DNA of 16,157 nucleotides from JAHFJU01 sp964354865 (GCA_964354865.1 CAYHBN010000029.1:1-16157); one strand, 5' to 3'. Positions 8,101 to 14,664 are shown, numbered from the stretch's first letter. Program-made: numbers and translations. Notes: a model not told the origin generated them from the letters alone.

Positions 8101-8342
8101 TGTTGTCCATCACGTAATTCAATTTGACGACTTAAATTTGCACCTTTCCATTCGCTTTCATCAATTTCGGCTTGGCGAGCGTTATCGGCTTCGGCAGACC
8201 CTTTTTCGCGTTCCTGTCTGTCTAATTCAGCCTCAACAGGATCAACATCTGTGGCCGGCGCAGCCATCGGAGATTCCCCAACCACGCAAGCAAGGCGGTT
8301 TAATTTTTCAAATCTATGTAAGCAACAGAGTAGGCGGTTCAT
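5196..8342 (-). CDS. Cluster protein 3: 1048-residue protein with a membrane hairpin, unknown function
   Basis: This is the largest gene in the window and is not recognised. Residues about 26-220 are acidic and helical. Two hydrophobic segments (about 226-241 and 257-276), joined by a short charged turn, form a membrane hairpin. That puts both the N-terminal domain and the roughly 770-residue C-terminal part on the same side, probably cytoplasmic as there is no signal peptide. Residues 300-550 and 800-1048 look helical, and 550-800 look mixed alpha/beta. The start is uncertain. ATG 8342 follows an A-rich, Shine-Dalgarno-less leader ending AAAACTATGA, much like the first cluster gene (ATAACTATGA). 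ATG 8267 follows GGGGA and would remove an odd Cys-rich 25-residue stretch. It has its own promoter and is followed after 6 nt by cluster gene 4. Confidence 0.8.
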   Translation of the reverse strand: MNRLLCCLHRFEKLNRLACVVGESPMAAPATDVDPVEAELDRQEREKGSAEADNARQAEIDESEWKGANLSRQIELRDGQHEEGEAIEYVNTFKNSPELVRIHTAMRDNRNREGANGLNDFTLWRAHREDVVSLFDDMNGTVLMPLGKGRKAFVEGLKAPPNTPMWQASDDVLAKIIDNLQARVDAENMAKAALEKQSKTPLQGHTLNGYVNNFKNSWNRASPTESLLIAGAVGAVVFWAWGKKDDTLPFAEEMKYGDAALLAGMLGGINLLSGAFSADGKTLLNRFGTGTDVGVPDVEDPFIRNYCYEQGMADDKTMLTALTTCMNLDMRHLYDLYRDASDINTTERKIDITRLGLAPGIINGEALYKIIDKVVEKTAANQVKTKYMLEKGITDESQINRGELKEVTENALRDKSQKLAYFEDKYNRGSVGRSNQSLLQVIVNENFDPDIGHKGYKELAEKEDAKLAINRVTGGVKYAALASVDWLKDTAAPYVVEISGKFYSFMDDEVVTPSGEYLANTYNKYAPKVKEFVKERLSALEQGKLEKVMEPYLHGTVTSYAPNSGAGLVTVKGVPGFPLLDKTDETGHHYITIGEGADAEKFDGAKDIRGNKKHNDKIDAVATNKAKIAYANALLENPTATQFLANKNIKWDPTKGTWYLVGVDAPVYAEGGVAYDNKPVEALMKFDKTGKASFLINGKPLEEIENLAKDNLEAILQETIKKDTAFKPIEDLPVKILGVEPDGTSYKIKVTIGGLITYMVPRSLAGTPNNKINLGFAFINDVTGLPEPSLTALHITAANGGEEFLNTKAAQIYNSREFLNPFMSLEHVINTTDETILDRAKDGSITGPIKDRKWKTLLDFKKDEMLERYKLQLAGKSASEMDKVYTATIFNTTRELNNLESKIHSAPEEMRKDKFEGYMQELERVGYHNAGYKEMFNEYMAMIGANFKADALSWKDPLAPLNADRYEVYQDLLMIWSFNTQEYMEKDPVTGDPQNLSAATKTTIKTKIIKVIQKKLERCADGEKLTANKMIPKPTTREAAEEWVKQTN

Positions 8343-8366
8343 AGTTTTATTTTTTTTGTTCTAGCA

Positions 8367-8394
8367 AGTATATCACAAAATGGCCTTTAGTAAA
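8367..8394 (-). promoter_or_regulatory. Internal promoter before the 1048-residue gene
   Basis: On the minus strand TTTACT (8394-8389), a 16-nt spacer and TATACT (8372-8367), the latter preceded by TGA, make a plausible promoter in the 87-nt gap between cluster genes 2 and 3. Transcription would start near 8360. A weak GGGA/TCCC hairpin just upstream (about 8398-8416) might attenuate read-through from gene 2. Confidence 0.55.
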
Positions 8395-8429
8395 AGAGGG
8401 GATGCTCGACACGTCCCTATGCGGGGGCT

Positions 8430-9689
8430 TTAATGTTTGGGTTTATGGTCGTCTTTTGGTGCTTCTGCTGGTGGTTTTTCAGCGGGTTTATGTGCATCAT
8501 GAGGTACAGCGTGTGCATCAACGGCCTTTTTCCCGCCAAAAATCCTACCTGATAGTGCCCCGATACCTCCTACTGTTTCTAATACTTCAGAGATACCACC
8601 AAGGGTAGCTGCACCTCTGATGGTTTTGTTATTTACAACTTTTCCAACTACGTCTCCAACTTTTGCAAGTACTCCCTTTGGTGCGTTATGTGCCGCAATA
8701 CCAGCAAGATGATCTCGTACATGACTCGCATCATGTTCAGTATCTTCATGGGCCTTCGCATAGAATTTCCATAAAATGGTATTTACCGCATCGCTTGCGT
8801 ATTCGCCGGCCTTTGCCGCATTCTCTGGGTTTTTAGACTTTATATGTGTAGTAAGTTTTTTTACGAGTGTGTCTTCGATTAATACCATTATTTCATCTGC
8901 GATATGTCGTTGTTTCTCATTCGAAAATGTATGCAGTTTTTCACGCATAAAATAGAGGAGTGCAATCAGGTCTTTGCCCTTCATTGCCTCAAGTTCGTGA
9001 TGTAGCGTCTCTTCGTCAAATCCCGCAGGAGGAAAGGCGATTTTCATAAAAGGAAAATCCTCAACAGTGGCCCCGACATTTGCTGAAAATCGTGCCTCTG
9101 GTTGTACATTCCACAGCCGTTCATGCGATGTTGCCCGAATGCAAAATTTAAAAAACACAGTGAGTCTCTGATCAATATCTTTTATTTTTTTAGAGTTAAA
9201 CTCCGCATCGATCGAACTCCAAAGGCCTGCAAAACCCTCGGCGCCATCGGGCACATCTTGTGCCGCATCCCAATAAAATTTTTGAAATATTCCTGCGGGT
9301 GCGTTTCGTGCTCTCGCTCTTTTTGCTAAATCGAATATATATAAGAGGTATGTTCGTTTTGCCGGCTCTGCTTGAATCTCGGCTCCAATATTGCTATTAA
9401 CAAAAGGTGCTTGTGCAGGTTTAGGTAAAGGTACTGCAAAAGGATTCGGTATCTCTTTTTTTTTAACCACTGGTTCTTCGGTGATTCTTCTGAATTCTTC
9501 ATACCAGGGACCCGTATTAAATTTAGTTTCTGCCCATTGAATAAGGTCACTCCACTCTACTGAAAGGGGAATAGATTCATTTTTTGCGAGCCTGCCTTGT
9601 ATATCGGGAACACTGTCGAGTGAAATAAGCGCAGGTCGTGTGCGTTCATGCTCGTGTCCACCTGAGTTATGTGCGTCGTGTGAGCTCAT
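8430..9689 (-). CDS. Cluster protein 2: soluble protein with His-rich termini, unknown function
   Basis: This 419-residue protein belongs to no family I recognise. The N-terminus (H4, H7, H12, H14) and C-terminus (about 393-419, ending DDHKPKH) are His-rich and look disordered. A Pro-rich linker spans about 80-95. The core (110-325) is mostly helical with several aromatic residues. Residues about 338-387 are Gly/Val/Ala-rich and amphipathic, and could touch a membrane, but there is no clear transmembrane helix or signal peptide. It starts 3 nt after the stop of cluster gene 1, so the two are translated together. Shared His-rich tails suggest joint metal binding or mutual interaction; this is inference. 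Confidence 0.78.
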   Translation of the reverse strand: MSSHDAHNSGGHEHERTRPALISLDSVPDIQGRLAKNESIPLSVEWSDLIQWAETKFNTGPWYEEFRRITEEPVVKKKEIPNPFAVPLPKPAQAPFVNSNIGAEIQAEPAKRTYLLYIFDLAKRARARNAPAGIFQKFYWDAAQDVPDGAEGFAGLWSSIDAEFNSKKIKDIDQRLTVFFKFCIRATSHERLWNVQPEARFSANVGATVEDFPFMKIAFPPAGFDEETLHHELEAMKGKDLIALLYFMREKLHTFSNEKQRHIADEIMVLIEDTLVKKLTTHIKSKNPENAAKAGEYASDAVNTILWKFYAKAHEDTEHDASHVRDHLAGIAAHNAPKGVLAKVGDVVGKVVNNKTIRGAATLGGISEVLETVGGIGALSGRIFGGKKAVDAHAVPHDAHKPAEKPPAEAPKDDHKPKH

Positions 9690-9692
9690 ATG

Positions 9693-10514
9693 TTAGTATC
9701 GTAGTTTTGCATCACAGTCAATTTCACCGGTGTAGGTTCCGTCGGTGCTTGTTCCATCAACGTTAACTCGATATTCATTTGATTTATACACAATATCGTC
9801 TCCATCATTATCGATGGTGAATTTTATAATAAGGGTCGCAATTCCATTACTCTCAAACGATTCTATTGCCTTTGCCGCTATTTTTTTCTTGCCACTATTT
9901 TTACTAATTTTTTTATCTTCAATTTCGAATTTCCAATTATTTTTGGCATCGCGTGAATACGTTCCTTTAAAAGAAACATTCTCATATGGATTATTAATAA
10001 CTTCTTTTTGATCTACTTTTTTAGTTTTAGTAGTCGTTTTTGCATCACCATGTTCATCAATTTCTACTACTTCTTCTGTCTCGCCTTTACCCTTTTCGTT
10101 TTCATCGGTGAGCTCAATTACTGGTTTCTTTCTGTCGTGTTTTCCATCGCTCGTTGCGTAAATACCGACACCTGCACCAGCAAGAACAAGGGCTACCGCG
10201 CCCGCAATACTTTTTGTTCGCTGCGAAATATGTACGCCTTTTAAATTAGAAAATACACTGCTGCCTGGTTTTGAGTGCGGTTTTTTGGCGCCGTGCTCGC
10301 CGTGGCCACCGTGTCCGCCACCATGCGCGTCATGACCATGATCCTCATCTTCACTCCAATCTGAAGTATCTGGTACCGCTGCCTTTGGTGCTGGTTTTTT
10401 TTCTTTCGGTTCTTCTTTCGGTGCTGGTTTTGCGTGTTCGTCGGGTTTTGCAGGTGTTTCTGTAAATTCCGCATCAATATCGGGAGTTGGTTCAAATTTT
10501 GGAGTTGCGCTCAT
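9693..10514 (-). CDS. Cluster protein 1: single-pass membrane protein with a His-rich N-tail, unknown function
   Basis: This 273-residue protein begins with about 85 disordered residues rich in Pro, Lys and Glu. A His/Gly run follows at 58-75 (H59, H61, H64, H68, H71, H74). One hydrophobic helix spans about 103-121. The C-terminal part has a charged Thr/Lys/Glu linker (130-175) and a compact beta-looking domain (about 178-273) with a single Cys near the end. With no signal peptide, the likely topology is an intracellular His-rich tail and an outer C-terminal domain. It is the first gene of the cluster behind a strong promoter. The start has no Shine-Dalgarno site and a leader of about 18 nt. 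No family is recognised. Confidence 0.8.
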   Translation of the reverse strand: MSATPKFEPTPDIDAEFTETPAKPDEHAKPAPKEEPKEKKPAPKAAVPDTSDWSEDEDHGHDAHGGGHGGHGEHGAKKPHSKPGSSVFSNLKGVHISQRTKSIAGAVALVLAGAGVGIYATSDGKHDRKKPVIELTDENEKGKGETEEVVEIDEHGDAKTTTKTKKVDQKEVINNPYENVSFKGTYSRDAKNNWKFEIEDKKISKNSGKKKIAAKAIESFESNGIATLIIKFTIDNDGDDIVYKSNEYRVNVDGTSTDGTYTGEIDCDAKLRY

Positions 10515-10538
10515 AGTTATGTTTGGTTAGTTATACTA

Positions 10539-10567
10539 ATTATCATACATTTACCTGTATTTGTCAA
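10539..10567 (-). promoter_or_regulatory. Main promoter of the four-gene cluster
   Basis: On the minus strand TTGACA (10567-10562), a 17-nt spacer and GATAAT (10544-10539) give a near-consensus promoter. Transcription would start near 10532, leaving about 18 nt before ATG 10514 with no Shine-Dalgarno site. It is divergent from the trigger factor gene. Confidence 0.75.
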
Positions 10568-10607
10568 TATAACCTCGAATTCTCAAGTTTCAGCGTCTAA
10601 GCTCATA

Positions 10608-10616
10608 TGTTATGGT
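10608..10616 (+). promoter_or_regulatory. Extended -10 element before trigger factor, possible leaderless start
   Basis: TG at 10608-10609, one base, then TATGGT (10611-10616) forms an extended -10 element. ATG 10625 lies 8 nt after it, so the transcript would begin at or within 1-3 nt of the start codon. No good -35 is seen at the usual distance. Confidence 0.45.
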
Positions 10617-10624
10617 CTGCGGGT

Positions 10625-11902
10625 ATGAAAACAACCCTTACAAAGCAAGAACACAATCAGCACCTTATTACTCTTAACGTCGAAGAGGCAGATTTGGCCG
10701 AATATAAAGATAAAGCAGCCAAAGAACTTTCGCATCATGTGAATGTTCCGGGTTTCCGTCCTGGTACCGCTCCTACATTTGCGGTTATTTCACACGTTGG
10801 CGCAGAGGCATTCCGCCAAGAGGTTATCGATCAAGCGCTCCCACACCTTTATTATAAGGCAATCATGGAGCACAAAATCGAACCAATTGCGGCTCCTCGC
10901 ATTTCACTTAAATCTAAAGAGCCAATCGTTTTCGAAGCAATTGTAGCAACAATGCCGACGGTAAAAGTGAAAGATATTGAAAAGTTGAAGCATGAGCAAA
11001 TTGACGCTTCTGTGACAGACAAAGAAGTCGACGAAGTTATTAAAGAAATGCTCAAAATGCATGCAACGTTCAAACCGCTCGAGGGCGCTGTTGAAAAAGG
11101 AGATAAACTCGAAATTGCATTTAAAGGATTTGATGAAGGGGGAGTAGAGCTCGAAAATACCGTTTCAAAAAACCACCCTCTTTTTGTAGGCGAAGGTCAG
11201 TTGATTCCCGGATTCGAAGATAACCTTATTGGTATGAAGGTTGGTGACAAGAAAAAATTCCCGATTACTTTCCCGAAAGATTATGGCCACAAGCCATTCC
11301 AGAGCAAGAACGTTACATTCGAAGTAGAGGTTCTTAAGGGTGATAAGCCGGTTTTCCCAGAGTTCGACGAGGTGCTTGTCGAAAAATTATTAGGCAAGAA
11401 AGATACGAAAGAAAATTTGTTAAAGATTATCAAAGAGGATTTGTCTGTTCGCAAAAAACAAGAACTCCGCAAACAGCGTGAGGGAAGCTTGATGGATAAA
11501 ATGGTAGAGAATGCCGATGTCGATGTGCCACCTATTTTGATAGACGAAGAGGTTGATTATATGATGGCCGATCTCAAAGAACGTTTTGAAAAGCAGGGAG
11601 GATCATACGAAAAACTTATGGAATCGTTGGCAAAGAAAGGTAAAGACCAACGCAAAGAATATGCAGAAGAGGCAACAAAGCGCGTTAAAATCCGACTTAT
11701 CTTGAATCATTTATTCAATGAACTCAAAATTGAGGTTTCTGACGACGATATGCAAAAGGCAGGCACAACCTTGCTTGCACAGGCTCCAGAAGCTGAACGT
11801 GAAAATGTAAAGAAACAATTAGACGAAAAGAAGGGGATTTATCTACGACTTAAAAACAACTTGATGCTAGAAAAGCTGATCACTCATTTTATTGGCGAGT
11901 AG
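10625..11902 (+). CDS. tig: Trigger factor, ribosome-associated chaperone/peptidyl-prolyl isomerase
   Basis: This 425-residue cytoplasmic chaperone binds the ribosome at L23 and shields nascent chains. The ribosome-docking loop GFRPGTAP is at residues 43-50 (family signature GFRxGxxP). The FKBP-like isomerase domain spans about 157-238, with GDKLEIAFKGF, GQLIPGFEDNLIGMKVGDKK and FPKDYGHKPF. A long helical C-terminal chaperone domain follows to the end. Length and domain order are normal. ATG 10625 is chosen over the in-frame ATG 10607 because the family begins with the MKTTLTKQ-type strand and because the -10 element covers the earlier ATG region. It stands alone rather than beside clpP/clpX, and an intrinsic terminator follows. 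Confidence 0.96.
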   Translation: MKTTLTKQEHNQHLITLNVEEADLAEYKDKAAKELSHHVNVPGFRPGTAPTFAVISHVGAEAFRQEVIDQALPHLYYKAIMEHKIEPIAAPRISLKSKEPIVFEAIVATMPTVKVKDIEKLKHEQIDASVTDKEVDEVIKEMLKMHATFKPLEGAVEKGDKLEIAFKGFDEGGVELENTVSKNHPLFVGEGQLIPGFEDNLIGMKVGDKKKFPITFPKDYGHKPFQSKNVTFEVEVLKGDKPVFPEFDEVLVEKLLGKKDTKENLLKIIKEDLSVRKKQELRKQREGSLMDKMVENADVDVPPILIDEEVDYMMADLKERFEKQGGSYEKLMESLAKKGKDQRKEYAEEATKRVKIRLILNHLFNELKIEVSDDDMQKAGTTLLAQAPEAERENVKKQLDEKKGIYLRLKNNLMLEKLITHFIGE

Positions 11903-11923
11903 AAAATTCCTTAGATCACAAAG

Positions 11924-11957
11924 AGCCTCAGCCTTAAAAAGCTGGGGCTTTTTTTTT
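11924..11957 (+). terminator. Intrinsic terminator after trigger factor
   Basis: A 9-bp stem AGCCTCAGC/GCTGGGGCT (11924-11932 with 11941-11949, one T-G pair) is followed by eight T (11950-11957). It lies between convergent genes. On the minus strand the same stem is followed only by CTTTGTG, so it may stop the convergent small gene less efficiently. Confidence 0.9.
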
Positions 11958-12204
11958 AATTCATTCCGCCTGGTAGGTCTTCATCTTCTTGCTTGTTTTT
12001 TATGAGTGCCAAAATGAGTCCGTAGTAAAAGGCACCGGCAAACATGCCGAGCATGGTGAGTCCGAACACGGTGAGTGTGCCTCCGATATCTATGGGGAAA
12101 AAGAAAACAGTAAATCCATCAAAGGTATTTGCGATATTTTGAAACCCAATTATTAGAATTACTACCGTAAAGAGAATTGAGCCGAATTGAAAAAAGTTTT
12201 TCAT
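11956..12204 (-). CDS. Small two-helix membrane protein, LapA-like
   Basis: This 82-residue protein has two hydrophobic segments (about 8-24 and 43-67). A polar charged tail follows (KNKQEDEDLPGGMN). The pattern of a first helix followed by GFQN, a strand-like FFFP and a second helix with a GxxxG-like GMFAG is reminiscent of the LapA (DUF1049) small inner-membrane family. The match is by eye and weak. The start is supported by a TATAAT promoter 16 nt upstream and has no Shine-Dalgarno site. It is monocistronic and convergent with tig, and its stop codon abuts the shared terminator. Function is unknown. Confidence 0.7.
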   Translation of the reverse strand: MKNFFQFGSILFTVVILIIGFQNIANTFDGFTVFFFPIDIGGTLTVFGLTMLGMFAGAFYYGLILALIKNKQEDEDLPGGMN

Positions 12205-12492
12205 AACTAGTTACTTGTACATTATACAATTATTTGACTAATCGAGCAATCATTCGATTTGCGATATATAAATGCCTAAAAAATGGCATGTATAATAAAT
12301 GTGTACAATAGGGTGAAAAATGTGACTTTAAAGAACCATTTATGCATTGTAGCAATATAAAATAATACACCGAATTATCCCTTGTATAAGCCATGGAATC
12401 GCTTCGGATTGTATGACTTGATAATTTTTTAGTTCAACGGCTTGATTTTCGTCTCACTTTTTTATACACTCCAACCGAACTGTATAAAATAT
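12205..12492. other. Divergent intergenic region with promoters and a small inverted repeat
   Basis: These 288 nt separate the small membrane protein from the winged-helix gene. They hold the minus-strand promoter at 12221-12249 and an inverted repeat ATGCC/GGCAT (12272-12276 with 12285-12289) directly followed on the plus strand by TATAAT (12291-12296). A possible plus promoter lies near the gene, TTGATT (12443-12448) with TACACT (12466-12471). No RNA gene or coding frame is evident. Confidence 0.4.
12221..12249 (-). promoter_or_regulatory. Promoter of the small membrane protein
   Basis: On the minus strand TTGCTC (12249-12244), a 17-nt spacer and a perfect TATAAT (12226-12221) lie upstream of ATG 12204. 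The leader would be about 10 nt. Confidence 0.6.
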
Positions 12493-13065
12493 ATGCTCAA
12501 AAGATTATTCACATCGAAGGCACGCATTAAGTTGTTAGAGACTTTTCTCATGAACCCAAATGGTGAGTTCTTTATTCGCGAATTAACGCGACGTTTAGAT
12601 GAACAAATAAATTCAGTTCGCCGCGAATTAGGTAATCTTAAGAACCTTGGTCTTTTAAAATCACGAATGAAAGATAGAAAAAAGTTCTATATTGTGAACA
12701 AAAACTTTCTGTTTTTTAACGAGCTACGAGCCATTATAATGAAATCTTCAAGCACTCTTGATCAATTAGCGAAAAAAATTCAAAAACTTGGTGATATCGA
12801 TATGCTCATTATATCGGGTGTCTTTATTCAAAAGAACTCTCCGACTGACCTTTTTATAGTAGGTACTATTAATAAATCTGTCCTTAATGACTTCTTTGAA
12901 AAAGAGCTTGATGCGAAATTCCCTATTAAAACCAGCGTTCTCTCACGCGAAGACTTTTTGTATCGCATGAAAATCAACGATAAATTTGTGAAAGACATTG
13001 TAAACGACAACGAAAATGTCGTTGCTATAAATCACCTTGAAAAACATTTAGAGGAGGTGGTATAG
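12493..13065 (+). CDS. Winged-helix DNA-binding protein with a degenerate nucleotidyltransferase-like domain
   Basis: This 190-residue protein starts with a winged helix (about 1-75): EFFIRELTRRLDEQINSVRR reads as helix-turn-helix with a recognition helix, and the wing is KSRMKDRKKFYIVN. The second half (about 100-185) follows the order of a minimal nucleotidyltransferase (MNT) fold, with SGVF where active enzymes have GSxAR and PTDLFIVG where they have DxDhhh. The serine and one aspartate are missing, so it is probably inactive and may act as a sensor or dimerisation domain. ATG 12493 is preferred over ATG 12442 because the helix-turn-helix family starts MLKRLFTSKAR-like. It ends 10 nt before rplS, and the rplS promoter lies inside its last codons. 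Confidence 0.8.
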   Translation: MLKRLFTSKARIKLLETFLMNPNGEFFIRELTRRLDEQINSVRRELGNLKNLGLLKSRMKDRKKFYIVNKNFLFFNELRAIIMKSSSTLDQLAKKIQKLGDIDMLIISGVFIQKNSPTDLFIVGTINKSVLNDFFEKELDAKFPIKTSVLSREDFLYRMKINDKFVKDIVNDNENVVAINHLEKHLEEVV

Positions 13066-13066
13066 T
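13037..13066 (+). promoter_or_regulatory. Promoter of rplS, probably giving a leaderless mRNA
   Basis: TTGAAA (13037-13042), an 18-nt spacer and TATAGT (13061-13066) each match consensus at five of six positions. ATG 13076 is 9 nt after the -10, so transcription should start at or within about 3 nt of it. The AGGAGG at 13052-13057 lies too far upstream (18 nt) to serve as a Shine-Dalgarno site and would not be in this transcript. Confidence 0.65.
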
Positions 13067-13075
13067 CCCTGCGCT

Positions 13076-13507
13076 ATGAATAAATACGTTATAAAATCAG
13101 ACTCGAAATTTATATCTACTACATGTCCTACTCTCAAGAGTGGTTTTACTGTAAAGGTTCACCAGAAAATTAAAGAAGGTGAAAAAGAACGCGTACAGAT
13201 TTTCGAGGGATTAATTATTAAAATCAGTTCTGGAACTGGCGTATCAAAGACATTTACTGTTCGTAAGGTTGTTGATGGCGTCGGCGTCGAGAAAATTTTC
13301 CCTATAAACTCTCCTAATGTTGCTAAGGTTGAGATCGTTCGTGCTTCGAAGGTACGACGTGCAAAGTTGTACTACCTACGAAAGAATCGTTCATTCAAAC
13401 TGTACAACACTGCTATTGACGAAGAGTCTTTGCCAGAAGCAGCTCCTACGGCTGAGAAAGAGGTGGCTGCACCTATAGTCGAAAAAGAAGTTGAAGTTGT
13501 TGCCTAA
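13076..13507 (+). CDS. rplS: 50S ribosomal protein L19
   Basis: This 143-residue protein of the large ribosomal subunit lies near the 30S-50S interface. The conserved L19 core is plain: GFTVKVHQKIKEGEKERVQ, FEGLIIK, FTVRKVVDGVGVEKIFPINS and the C-terminal signature KVRRAKLYYLRKN. Residues about 118-143 add an Ala/Pro/Glu/Val-rich acidic tail beyond the usual end of about 115 residues; such tails are common on ribosomal proteins of the Candidate Phyla Radiation. It follows the winged-helix gene by 10 nt but has its own promoter. It stands apart from the usual rpsP-rimM-trmD-rplS order, at least within this window. An intrinsic terminator follows. Confidence 0.96.
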   Translation: MNKYVIKSDSKFISTTCPTLKSGFTVKVHQKIKEGEKERVQIFEGLIIKISSGTGVSKTFTVRKVVDGVGVEKIFPINSPNVAKVEIVRASKVRRAKLYYLRKNRSFKLYNTAIDEESLPEAAPTAEKEVAAPIVEKEVEVVA

Positions 13508-13536
13508 GTATTGAGTATACAAAGAGTACATTTAAA

Positions 13537-13563
13537 AGGCCTCCGAGATGGGGTCTTTTTTTT
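13537..13563 (+). terminator. Intrinsic terminator after rplS
   Basis: A stem AGGCCTC/GGGGTCT (13537-13543 with 13550-13556, two G-T pairs) with a 6-nt loop is followed by a T-run to 13563. Flanking A/T bases extend the stem. Confidence 0.85.
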
Positions 13564-13578
13564 ATTTCTTATTACAGG

Positions 13579-13584
13579 TAGTAT
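13579..13584 (+). promoter_or_regulatory. Possible -10 element for the pyruvyl transferase gene
   Basis: TAGTAT lies exactly 6 nt before the GTG start at 13591, so the first transcribed base could be the G of GTG. The -35 position falls in the T-run of the preceding terminator and has no good match, so support is limited. Confidence 0.3.
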
Positions 13585-13590
13585 TTTGCG

Positions 13591-14664
13591 GTGAAATACC
13601 TTGTATGTGGCAACTATGGAGTAGGGAACGTTGGCGATGAATGCATTGCGCGTGGCATTGAGAATTTACTCAAAGCGAAAGACACTCACGCGAAGGTTAC
13701 GTTAATGGGAAAGGGTAATTTACTGCCGATTGGCGTGCGGTCGTTACTTAAAAGTATTATTTTTACACGGTTGTGGCGAAGACCACTTTCTTTGATTAAG
13801 GAATGTGATCACTTCATTTTGGGTGGCGGAGGACTCTTCACCGATGAAGAGCGTCCGCTAACGGGGTTCTTTTGGGCGATGCACGGACTTGTGGCATCGA
13901 TACTCATGCGCAAGCCAGTAACCGTTCTAGGTGTCAGTTGTGGCCCTATGGGATTTATGAGTAGTATTTTTACTCGGCTTTTATTTAAAAGTTCACAAAA
14001 AGTATACTGTCGAGACGAGCAGAGCGTGATAATTTCTAAAAAACTTGGGGCACTGAATGCGTCGCTGTGCCCAGACATGGCAGCCTATTTAGGCGCCAAT
14101 TTTTTGGCAGTTGACGATCACGAAAAACATGATAAAAAAGCAGTATATTTCATATTGAGAGAGTATAAAAATATTACGAAAAACGTGATCACAAATTTTG
14201 TTCTATTGATGCATCATTTATATGCTAAGTATGGCTTTCAAACTGTGTTAGTTGACTTTCAGAATGATTCGATATTATCTCGCGGAATGATGAATAAAAT
14301 TATTGATCAAAATCACATTAAGAACATTTTAAGTGTTCAAAGAATTGGAGACAATCTTGATGGTTTGGCTATGCTATTGAGGAAAGCCAAATTTGTTTTC
14401 TCGATGAGATATCACGGCGCATTGCTCTCATTAATAAATTCCGTGCCCTTCATATCTATTAATTATATGGCCAAGTCGTCAAATTTCTGGGCACACTTCA
14501 AAAAAATTCACTCAATTCAGTTCTCTCATTTTAATGAGCCATCGTTCTCACCAAGTGAGTTTGATTCACTTATCGACAGTGCTGATTATCACTCTGAAAT
14601 AAAAAGATACTCTGTCGATTATCGTGAGTTTGCACAGAAATTTCGTGATTCTTTCCTTATTTAG
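13591..14664 (+). CDS. Polysaccharide pyruvyl transferase family protein (CsaB/WcaK-like)
   Basis: This 357-residue cytoplasmic enzyme is predicted to transfer pyruvate from phosphoenolpyruvate as a ketal onto envelope polysaccharide; in CsaB-bearing bacteria the product anchors S-layer proteins. Family motifs occur in order: GNYGVGNVGDECI (7-19), the glycine stretch LGGGGLFTDEE (77-87), VLGVSCGPMG (112-121), YCRDEQSV (139-146), CPDMA (160-164) and the late SMRYHGALLSLINSVPFISI (271-290). Length is typical. The start is GTG, the only non-ATG start called here, and no Shine-Dalgarno site is present. It follows the rplS terminator and precedes a promoter, so it is probably a single-gene unit. 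The acceptor polymer cannot be told from sequence. Confidence 0.9.
   Translation: MKYLVCGNYGVGNVGDECIARGIENLLKAKDTHAKVTLMGKGNLLPIGVRSLLKSIIFTRLWRRPLSLIKECDHFILGGGGLFTDEERPLTGFFWAMHGLVASILMRKPVTVLGVSCGPMGFMSSIFTRLLFKSSQKVYCRDEQSVIISKKLGALNASLCPDMAAYLGANFLAVDDHEKHDKKAVYFILREYKNITKNVITNFVLLMHHLYAKYGFQTVLVDFQNDSILSRGMMNKIIDQNHIKNILSVQRIGDNLDGLAMLLRKAKFVFSMRYHGALLSLINSVPFISINYMAKSSNFWAHFKKIHSIQFSHFNEPSFSPSEFDSLIDSADYHSEIKRYSVDYREFAQKFRDSFLI

Noticed and set aside
12442..12492. Upstream in-frame ATG of the winged-helix gene
   Set aside because: The extra 17 residues are hydrophobic and precede the normal family start, and the probable promoter lies inside this stretch.
13052..13057. AGGAGG as the Shine-Dalgarno site of rplS
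   Set aside because: It is 18 nt from the ATG, too far, and lies in codons of the previous gene upstream of the likely transcription start.
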